DNA of 64,000 bases, taken from positions 124,001-188,000 of the forward strand of contig NZ_JBFNXK010000002.1 in the NCBI RefSeq assembly GCF_046054165.1. The letters are read 5' to 3'. The stretch comes from Celerinatantimonas sp046054165. GTDB taxonomy: Bacteria > Pseudomonadota > Gammaproteobacteria > Enterobacterales > Celerinatantimonadaceae. The notes beneath the pieces are model-generated. The model was not told the DNA's origin. It saw nothing but the letters and a program-made list of their open reading frames with translations, and did not search any database. Position numbers and translations under genes: made by a program. Below, one piece after another: positions 37,201-46,000 of this stretch; position 1 is the first letter of the stretch, and every line of letters starts with the position of its first letter.

Positions 37201-37685
37201 CGCACAAAGGCTTCAAACAGGCGCAAAGAAACCCATTCATGGCGATAGGGTTCGCCTTTGGTTGCTGATTTCCCTTGCAGCTTTTTCTGAAACAATGCAT
37301 TGGCTTTACCAAAATCATGAAACAGCCCAGCAACGGAACTGGCTAACACGATCATTTCATTGAGATGCCAGCCCGATTCCCATTCTCGATGCTCTAAATT
37401 GAGTGAAGTTCGATTCACTGCCACCACGCCTTCTAAGTTAAACTTCGAACGATTACCCACTACCCATAGCAATTGGCTACGCGAGCGACTGCGGATCCAA
37501 TGACAACTCACCGCCGTACTGCGGCTCGCCGTTTGTTTGAGCATTTTCTTCACGGTTTGTAAGCCGTCTTCGGTGATTAACGTTTGCCACGTATTGTTGC
37601 CAATCCGATCGGCAAAAGCATCCAGCACTCGACGGGTTTTCTTCAGTGCATTCTTCTCACACTCGGAAACAAACGTGACCATCAT
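34284..37685 (-). CDS. cas3f: Cas2-3 fusion nuclease-helicase (type I-F)
   Basis: A 1133-aa protein with a Cas2-like domain in the first ~100 residues, fused to Cas3: the I-F hallmark. The HD nuclease motif is GLFHDFGKAN (H123, D124), the SF2 helicase Walker A is ASTGCGKT (about residue 440) and the DEAD-box equivalent is LVLDEPDDFG (about 595). It degrades the non-target strand and acts with Cas1 in adaptation. Overlaps cas1 by four bases. Confidence 0.97.
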   Translation of the reverse strand: MMVTFVSECEKNALKKTRRVLDAFADRIGNNTWQTLITEDGLQTVKKMLKQTASRSTAVSCHWIRSRSRSQLLWVVGNRSKFNLEGVVAVNRTSLNLEHREWESGWHLNEMIVLASSVAGLFHDFGKANALFQKKLQGKSATKGEPYRHEWVSLRLFEAFVRDKTDQEWISKLAQLSEPKVAEACNQQMLAAVFQDASNVWQNPFAEGHLAPFAKLIAWLVVSHHRLPKNNNKIGVNIEQMDQWLTQCFDCHWNSPNALDLSQYTAQAIKDNWSFPNGTPLLSRTWQHKAAKLGLRMKNNPLLAKDSISWFDQRFVAHMARLSLMLADHYYSSLSIREGKTVWQDPRYQAIANTDRHSAHDKSITPKQKLDEHNIGVAVNAQRFAHNLPALKTTLPAIAQHRLFTKSSGIAKYQWQDKAFAKAKAIAKETERQGFFGVNMASTGCGKTIANARFMYGLADEREGCRFSVALGLRTLTLQTGDAYRELLKLGDDELAVLIGSQAVKALHELNSTQEEQGSESAEDWFEQLFISYEGQIYDGRLKHWLSASPKLEQLVSAPILVSTIDHLMPATESQRGGKQIAPMLRLLTSDLVLDEPDDFGLEDMPALCRLVNSAGMLGSRVLLSSATLPPSLIKTLFDAYKAGREQFNQAQFAEPKQPPILCAWIDEFTTQTEPLSNVSDFVAVHRKFVDKRVAKLKQNDQPLRKGAIVSVDDDQIDNTANKTAREISVYQAVAQTIYEQIHLLHQAHAVTSPNGKKVSLGVVRMANINPMVAVAQVLSQLAPQENVRICYCVYHSQFPLALRSFKEHKLDRLLDRHDPDKLWQQPEIKAVLESAKEKNIVFVVLGTSVIEVGRDHDYDWAIAEPSSMRALIQLAGRIQRHRQQVPNQANLVVLNQNIKALKGDSIAYCHPGFESGALPLNSHDISELLGDELANISAITRVKEPIYHKTGRDFLSNPNSGSQHAYPVQSFLVQEHRALRFALESMPDPKFYHSGREANRWWSEAYGQHAVWNAEFIEQTAFRQSDPQEPFLLRCDEDEQLEWCQLDTSRKPYEFKTTHRFKSVGIKLAAGCQWWFNDNPMEIYSHFAEQFGQTLSRTSERLGEIQLRAEKQDQTIEWAWHEQLGVFQQNNQ

Positions 37686-38653
37686 TGGGCGCGGTCCTCC
37701 GTATCTTTCGGCTCATTTAATGCAATCGCTTTGATGGTATTAAACATAAATTCCATGGAGTGATGTTCGATAAAGGCTTGTAACACTTGCTGACGAAATT
37801 CTTGCTCGGAGGCGCTTTCTTTCGCGCAGACGAAGGCCCATGGCAGAACGACGGCATCCTTAATCAGATCCGCCACATCAAACACCAACGCCCCACGGCG
37901 GGTTTTGCCATGCATCACCGCAAAGCCATGTGGAATCCCCAACACCCACAAACAACTCGCGGCTAATCCGTAAGCTAAGTAATTGCCGTGATTGAGAAAG
38001 TCATTAGCGAGTGTGGTGGAATCGTGTTGACGAGTAAAATTGTCTAAACCGGTGTTATTGGCAGCGTATTTGTAGAGCACTTTGGTGAGTTGCGCTTCGG
38101 TGAGAAGTAATTCAGAGGTTTTGGTCGCGGCATCAGTGCGGGAATGAAAAGTCTCTAAAGCTTGTTGAATCACATCATCTTTAAAGATAAAACCTTGGGT
38201 CTCTAATTCTCGGTCTTTGCCCCATACCGTTTGTAAGTAATCAATACGGGCATTTTGAAATTGTTTAGCCACATCAAGGCGCTTGGAATCATCAAACCAG
38301 AAAGAGAGCCATCCTTGCAGATATTCTGTGGGACGGTATTCACTTTGCGGGGTAAACCATTCCACTTCTGTTGCCATATGCAATGGTGTGCCGCCCCCGC
38401 CACAAAATCCAACGAGAACGCCCGCCTGAGATAACATCCGCATCGCGGCTTGAGTAATGGATGTGCCATTGCCCAGTAACAAGACGGTGGTGTTCGCTAT
38501 CGGAATGTTGTAGTAGAGATTTTCTTTTTTCGACTCGGTCAGGTACAGTACCCGCCCCTCTTTTTGCATCACGCGGCAATATTCCAAGTAGTACATATTG
38601 GCTCGCTTGGAGTGCAGTATGGTTTTCAAATCTGAAGGTGAAAAATCATCCAT
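37682..38653 (-). CDS. cas1: Cas1 (type I-F) integrase
   Basis: A 323-aa spacer integrase. The start MDDFSPSDLKTILHSKRAN and the blocks VGFCGGGGTPL, TPQSEYRPTEYLQ, NFLNHGNYLAYG-like LNHGNYLAYGLAA and PHGFAVMHGKTRRG (catalytic His) match type I-F Cas1 along the full length, which fixes the start. It is the first gene of the cas1-cas2/3-cas8f-cas5f-cas7f-cas6f operon; its promoter must lie in the AT-rich gap to the right. Confidence 0.97.
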   Translation of the reverse strand: MDDFSPSDLKTILHSKRANMYYLEYCRVMQKEGRVLYLTESKKENLYYNIPIANTTVLLLGNGTSITQAAMRMLSQAGVLVGFCGGGGTPLHMATEVEWFTPQSEYRPTEYLQGWLSFWFDDSKRLDVAKQFQNARIDYLQTVWGKDRELETQGFIFKDDVIQQALETFHSRTDAATKTSELLLTEAQLTKVLYKYAANNTGLDNFTRQHDSTTLANDFLNHGNYLAYGLAASCLWVLGIPHGFAVMHGKTRRGALVFDVADLIKDAVVLPWAFVCAKESASEQEFRQQVLQAFIEHHSMEFMFNTIKAIALNEPKDTEDRAQ

Positions 38654-39632
38654 ATCATTTTTTCATTTTGTAGAAGAATCAGTTCAGGCCAATTTATCAA
38701 TATACAAATCAACGTCGCATTCAGGCATATTTAAAATCCAGTCATTTTTTAATGAAGGACTCATTCAATTACAAAATACGACACTCATTAATGCCAAATA
38801 GCCATTATCTTTTTTATTAATAATAAACTTATGCGCCTTTACTTTTCAATCACTCAAAAAGGCTAGTCCGATGCAGCTTGATAGCTATATGGGATTGACA
38901 CGCTTAGATGATTAAGACCTTTGTCTATTTTTAAAAATACAATCATTAGGAATCAATAAATTACAACGAGATTCAAAAAGGTTAAAATATTTTGTAAGTT
39001 AATAGATTGTTATAACTGGATTTTTAACTAAAAAACCTTATTCATTACTGCATAAGCGGCTTAAAAAGCTCAACGCGGTACCGATTCCTTTAAGCTTTAA
39101 TTTTTGTCATCTATCGCATTTCTACCGATTATCATTTCTGATTCCAACTGATATTAGAATCTGGATATTTCTATACAACATTCCAATATCAGCTGAAGAT
39201 TAATCAGAAAACGCCAGATAGTGATCTAATTATAAAGGGTTATCATATATGTACTTTATTTTTATTAACGCTCCTTACTTAATCATTCTACTTATTCATA
39301 TTTTAACTAAAATATTTATTTTATTATGATTAAATATCATTTGGATAAATACTTATTTTATATGTTTGGCTATCCACATAGCACTTCTATTTATCATCAA
39401 ACATCATTGATATAACTATATGAATAATAAATAATTAATATAGGATTATTATCTGTATTTATTATTTTTATATATACCTATGTATCATATATAAGAGATT
39501 AGTCATATAGAAGATTCAAATAAATTTAATTATCAATTAAAACAATTGTTTATTTTACATTTACAAAAAATAACAAAAATAATAATAACAACTGCTATCT
39601 TTAACCAGTACCCATTGATAAGGAGATTAATT
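38654..39632. other. Long AT-rich intergenic region
   Basis: Nearly 1 kb, very A/T-rich, between divergently transcribed cas1 and the 93-aa gene. It has no convincing ORF (the best, at 38598-38801, largely overlaps cas1 antisense) and must hold promoters for both sides. Its composition is typical of H-NS-bound horizontally acquired DNA. Confidence 0.6.
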
Positions 39633-39914
39633 ATGGCTATTACAAAATTTAGTGTCGCTTCAGTTAACTCAGGTGATACCCAAGTGATTGATTTAGGTTC
39701 AACGATTCTAAATGCTTCCGTCGCTGTTCAGGGCTACTCGGTCTCTTATGGTGGAGACGATCACCATGTAAAAGCATTAAATGTCAAAGCATCGCTGGCG
39801 GGTCTTAGTGGTAGTCAAGTGACTGTTTCTGCTACATGTACAATGGAAGATGATTCAAACCATAAAGCAAATGGGAAAGTCGATGTGTTAGTGATTGCTG
39901 AATGCGATTCTTAA
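39633..39914 (+). CDS. 93-aa predicted beta-rich protein, unknown
   Basis: Start at ATG 39633 with a strong AAGGAG ribosome site; upstream in-frame starts have none. The 93-aa sequence alternates hydrophobic and polar residues in strand-like blocks (VIDLGSTILNASVAVQGYSV, HVKALNVKASL, VTVSATCTMED, GKVDVLVIAECDS), suggesting a single small beta sandwich. No signal peptide. The strong ribosome site and the following hairpin suggest high expression relative to the giant gene downstream. Family not recognised; a carbohydrate-binding or chaperone role for the RHS protein is only a guess. Confidence 0.75.
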   Translation: MAITKFSVASVNSGDTQVIDLGSTILNASVAVQGYSVSYGGDDHHVKALNVKASLAGLSGSQVTVSATCTMEDDSNHKANGKVDVLVIAECDS

Positions 39915-39934
39915 TTTTTGAATTATAAATAATG

Positions 39935-39974
39935 ATTATTATCGGGATATTACCGGCCCGATAATAATTCCATT
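39935..39974 (+). terminator. Stem-loop between small gene and RHS gene
   Basis: ATTATTATCGGG (39935-39946) pairs perfectly with CCCGATAATAAT (39957-39968), loop of ten, followed by TCCATTTTGTCTT. It probably attenuates read-through into the 8.2-kb gene. Confidence 0.65.
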
Positions 39975-40063
39975 TTGTCTTATATCCTATACCCAGCTGT
40001 TCTTTCACCATAAGACACTCACTAAATCACATTTTTGAAGGTGATGAAGAGAGGATACACATT

Positions 40064-43000
40064 ATGAGCAGTAAAACTCAAAGCCAGCTCCCGCAGGTTC
40101 GCCCAACTCAATTTGAAGATACTATCCATGATATTTTCAATAAAAGCGTTAATTTATTTCGAGGGGATGTCAATTTTTCGTTCGATCTCATATCACTAAA
40201 AGGTCGAAATGGACTCGATCTAAAAGTCACGGCCTGTTATGGCAGCCATGTCAAAAGTCAGGTCAATCGCTCGAATGTAACCGCACCCACCAGTATTCTC
40301 GGTCTTGGCTGGCAACTGCCTTTTGACCGGATTGAAGTCAGTGATCACGACAATGCCTCAATCAACGATAACCAATATTATTTATATCAAAACAATACAT
40401 CGATCGAATTGGTCGTTACGCTCCAGCCGTGGTGCCGCCTCACCTTACCTTCTAGTGCCGCGTCAACGTTAAGTCAGGGCCAACTCGATGCCGCAATTTG
40501 TGCCGATTTTCTCAGCGCCGGATTAAATCTAGATCCAGCGTCGAGTATCGTGACGGTCACCGCCAATCAGCGCTGGCAAATCCGCGATGACATCAACCAA
40601 CGTCTGTTTGATGTACAACGACAAAATGATGAACTGCTCGTTTACCCCGGAGGTCTGGCCTTTGAGTCGTTTCAGTACAACTTTAGCCATATTCTTTATT
40701 ATCCGGCTTATGAACGCTGGGAATTAGTCAAAGATGACGGCACTAGTTATTTTTTTGGAGGACAGCAAACCGCTAACAGTGTGCAATGGAAAGTGAAATG
40801 GGGAAACTGGTCCGGACATTCGGCTCTTACCGAAAACGATCAACGTCAGCCATTACAAAGCCGCTACCCCATTATTTGGAACCTAGTTACTGTTGAAGAT
40901 GTTTGGGGGGATCGCATTCATTTTGAATACGAAACCGTTGAGCAAGCCGTCGGGAAAGGTGGGCTTGCGTTCACCAAAGCCTGTTACCTCTCCCGAATTA
41001 CCGACATGCTAGGGCGTACGGTTTGTTTTCAGTATGCTGAAAAAGAATATCATATCAATGCGCCGGCTCAAGCCCGAGAGTATCTTAGCCCGCACTGGGA
41101 TCATCCCTATACCGAACAACCCGACAATGAACCTAGTGCTTACCAGGATCGCTACGAAACCCGCTATCTGGACCACATTGAGGTCAATAATCCCCAGCAG
41201 CAACAGCTCTATACCATTCAACTGAGCTACGCGACGGCTCATTTTAGCCAATACCATGATGATGATCCGTTATATGGCGATACGATCAAACGAACTCTTA
41301 CCGGGATCCAACGGATCTTTGCCAATCACTGTGCATCACCCGGATTACGATTTGAATACGCACCCGCCGATGCGATTCACCCCGGAGCACTCTGTCGAGC
41401 TATTACGCCCAACGGGGCTATCATTGATTATCAGTATAAAAAACAATCTATTCCTCGATGTGAACGACAGTTTACCATCGATAATCCCTGGCCAAATACA
41501 GCCAAACCCCGAGTCTGGTTCGGTTCTGACTATGTGGTAAATCTCTGGCTAAATGAATCAACCGATCAGATCCAACTATCGCTCTACACTTGGCTCGGAC
41601 GCTGGCAAGCATGGTCAGAGGATCCTTTACTAATTCAATCTTCTTTTGATATTCAAAGTGTTAATGCCGTTACGACCGAAGATTTTGCCTGTGTGAGTTA
41701 TACCGTCCCGCAACATCAAAAATCATACGTGTACATCTATCATAAAGATAATCTGCGCTGGGGAGAGTGGATACAAGCAGCGCCAATCACCCTCAACAGT
41801 ACGAATTTACAGGTCGTCGCCGGAGATAACTTTGTGCTCATCTGTGATCAAAGCCAGCGACAACTCCTGCGCTATACCTGGGATTGTTTTAACAAAATAT
41901 GGCAAATTGAAGATGTCTCTACTGAAGTAGCCAATGGTGATCCCAACGGCAAACTCTATGTGACGGCTACCAGTAAACACTACGCAGTGCTCGACTACGC
42001 CCCATCCCATGGTGGAGAACATCACAACCAGCTCAGTCTCTATTATCAAGATAACCAATACCGCTGGCATGCCGGAGACTCGCAGGAGATGGTCTTTACC
42101 ATTGGTGGTGATCATCCAGAACAATCATTTGGTTTTTACAGCAGTGCATCGTTTATGGTACTCACATACATCACCCATGAAGTATCACTGCAATTTAACT
42201 ACACCGTGAAAGTCATCAGTTGGGATGAAATCTTCAGCTCTCTTGATAGCCACGATTTCACTTATCAGCTGCCTAAAAGTGCGCCATCGAAAGTCATCAC
42301 CATTCCATTTATCGCTCGTTTTGTAAACAATAGTCTGATTGCTTCCGGCCCTAACTTACTGCGTTATAACGGCGAAAAATGGTTGCAAAATAACAGTCTG
42401 GATATTCGGGATACTTGCAGAGATACCGATATCAACTGGTTTGCTTATGGTGAAGATTACGCCATCCTGACCAGCAACCGAGAATATGCCGTTGATGCCC
42501 GGTTAGTGGCCTATGATGCCACGACCGAAATACGTCAATGGAACAGTCAAGGGGTGGTTTTATACAGCAAAGATGGATCGACATCGGATCGTAAACGCCG
42601 TTATTTTCCAACGGCTGGTGCGGATATAGCCACAATGGACAACCGGGTCTATCACCGTGACTCTCAGTGTAACTGGCAAAATGCCGTTGCTCATTATCAA
42701 CCCCTACCGGATGCGATCGACAGCACAACGATGATTAATCAGGGGCCTCGTTTCATTGCCTATCTCAATATGCAGGGAGAATCGGCCCAAAATAGCGCGG
42801 TATATCCCTTCGAGAACCAGTATCTGTGCCAAGAGACACTATTGGATCAACGCTTTTTCACCTATATCAATGCCGATGGTTCTATCAGTAGCCAGGTCAA
42901 TGGGCAATACCCTTCGGGTTTATCAACCTTTGTAACCTACCTACCGCTGCATAAAGATTTTGATGATGCCACCCACATCACCCTCAATCGTTATTTGGAT

Positions 43001-46000
43001 GATACCTTGCAAGGGGAGCTGATTGACTACTGCGTGGCCTCCATGCAGATCAATAACGGCTACACCACCAGCAGCACCCAATATCTATTTGATATCAACT
43101 CTGCGACCTGTGATCCGACTGGCAGCATTTTTAAATATTATAAAACCATTGATTATCCCGGTACCGAAAGCATTGACGATCCATGCTTCGGCTACACTGA
43201 ACACTACTATTTTAATGGGCTCAGCGATCCCAACCCATCATCCAATCTGATCGAAACTGAACCCGCTACCGCGTTACTGGATGGTCAACAGATCGAACAA
43301 AAAGTCTTTAACCAGCAGGGACAACTACTGCGCCACGAACAGCAGCAACTTCAGAGTTTTACCCAAATATCCGGCAACACTGTCCACCAAAATCTGTTTG
43401 GGGGATATGTGCGTTGCCTTAAAAACACGGTGTATAACGAAGAACTAGTCGTCACCACTCACTATCAGTATGAAACGCAATTTGGCAAATTATCGCAGGA
43501 GTATTTTGAAAATATCACCCCCGAAGGCACCACAGAAACTCTTTATAAATCATATCAATACGCGTTTCAGGCCTACCCATGGTTTCTGTATAAAAACATC
43601 ATCGATGTCCCGTTCAGTCAGTTCGATTCCGTACTCGTCTCAGGCAGTGCTTCTTCGCAGCTTACCGCTGGGAGCTTACAACAATATGCACCGCAACAGC
43701 GAACTCAAAACGGGATGCCAGCTCCAACCGTATGGGCCAGTTCAACAGCCTATGTACTGCAACAACAAACCCAATTAGCCGATTTGGATATCGCCCATCT
43801 GATCCAGAAAGATCCGGGAAGTTATTGGCAACAAGTCCATCAAATCTTAGAGCGGACTTTTTATGGATCCATTGTGACCCAGAGTGATGTCTCCGGGCTA
43901 ACTGAAAAAATCTTCTGGGATCGCAATCAGATCCTGCCGATCGCCACCTTTTCACTCAAGGATCCCCTAAGCTGTGATTTTATCGGCTTTGAGCCTTATG
44001 AAGATACGCAGGATCGCTGGCGCATGCACAATACCCAGCTAAAATTAAGCGACTATCTGCGCTCTGGCGATGCTTATACCGGTAGTTGCTGTTTCCAGTT
44101 ACAACCGCAGCACACTCTTGAAAAAATCAGTCCGGTCCAACAAAACGGAACCCTAATCGTCTCCGGTTGGATCAAAGCACCTCAAGGATTTCTCAGCGAC
44201 ACCGGTGATGTATATCTGATCACCGAAGCGGAGAATCCGCAAAAAATTGCGATTACGCCCACCCACGAAGATCGCTGGGAATATTGGCATGCTGTTATCG
44301 AAACCAGCCAAAGCCACTCCCTGATGCTCTCAATGGCTATCACAAACACCAAACACAGTAGCTCCCTGCTGTTTAACAATATCAGCACCTTTCCCCTCAG
44401 CTGTAATATGGATGCGAAATTTTATGATCTAATTTATAGCGATGAAATCGCCGCGATCCGTAACGATGCCGGAACTCTCCGCTATGCCTATAACCCGCTA
44501 CGCCAGAAATTTGCCGAAACCGGTCCGTGGGGAAATAGCCAAAAAGGGGTGGTGAACTATGCGCCCCGTAGCTGGCATGATCCTATTCCTTATCAATATC
44601 CACAATCCACGCCATCCAGTGAACTAGCGATTATGGCGGCCGAGGGTGGGATCTATGAAACTTTCACCGAGGGTGACCAAATATGGGCCAGTTGGCAACG
44701 GGAGGATCCCAGCGTCTGGCAGATCCAAAACGGACAGCTTTACCATAATGGTTCTTCAAGCGATACCATTCGCTGGTTAACCACGAGCACCCAGAGCCAC
44801 TATGCACTCGGCTTTACACTCAGCTCCCCCAAAACGGAGCAACTGTCATTCTCTATTGCAATAGGTGATCGGCTGGAAGCCAGTTGGGATCTACAAAGCG
44901 GCTGGAGCATGGCACTTGATGGCACCCGCCATAGCGATCCGACCATTAATGGCAAGGTGCCGACATCGGTGCTACTGATCCCGGTCAACGGGGCCTTGCT
45001 GTTACTCGCCGATGGCCGCATCGTATTCTCGCTATGGAACACGACGCCACTGACGGGGTCATTCCAATTATCGGCAAAAGGGGCATTGCAATTTGCTAAT
45101 TTTATCACTTATCAAGCCCCGCAATTGTCGCTGAACTACAAAGGCGGTACTGGCCAAATCCTGCAAACACAAGTACTTAATAACGGCACGACGCTAGCGA
45201 AAGGCACCGTCTATGATGCTCTGGGCCATAGCATTGCTCAGACTAAAATCGCCGGTTTTGAACACACGCTATTCGGCTATCGCCAGCAACTGATCACCGC
45301 ACTGGATCCCGAAACCGGCATCATGAGCGGCGAGATCAGCCAAGCATATCCTAAAGATGAAGGCTACCCCTATCACGGAACACAATATGAATCGGCTCCG
45401 CTAGGCCGCCCAGTCCAACAAGGACTACCTGGAAAAACCTTTGCTATCACTCCAGATAATCCGCATACCACCCGCTTTGATTATCATGTGACCGATCAAA
45501 CGAGCATTGCCGGAATTACGCCGCACAACGGCCAATTTACAGTCTCTGCGATTACCGATCCAAACGGGACTATGATATACACTCTCACCGATCGCAAAGG
45601 ACAGCTTCTAGGGCGGCAAACCAACCGGGGCAATCAGGTCTTAAAGGCGGTACAACAGATCTTTAATCCGGCGGGTCAGATCATTCGAGTGTTACATCCG
45701 AACTCGTTTAATGCCCCGACTCCAGAGCAAGACTTTATCACGCAAAGCCAATACAACTTTTTAGGACAGCTCACGGCCCGTACCACGACCGATAGCGGAA
45801 CAACGCAATATATCTACGATCCAACCGGGCGGATCCGTTTTAGCACTACCGCCCAGACCAACGCTCAAGGTGTCATTTTATATAAAAAGTATGATGCTCT
45901 GGGACGGATCATCGAAGAGGGACAAATCGCTCAAACCTGGGATCCAGAACAGTTACAAACCATTGCGGATCACCAACCGGAATATCCACAGAATAACAAC

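Noticed and set aside
38598..38801. 67-codon ORF at the cas1 5' end
   Set aside because: Mostly antisense to cas1 and without a ribosome site.
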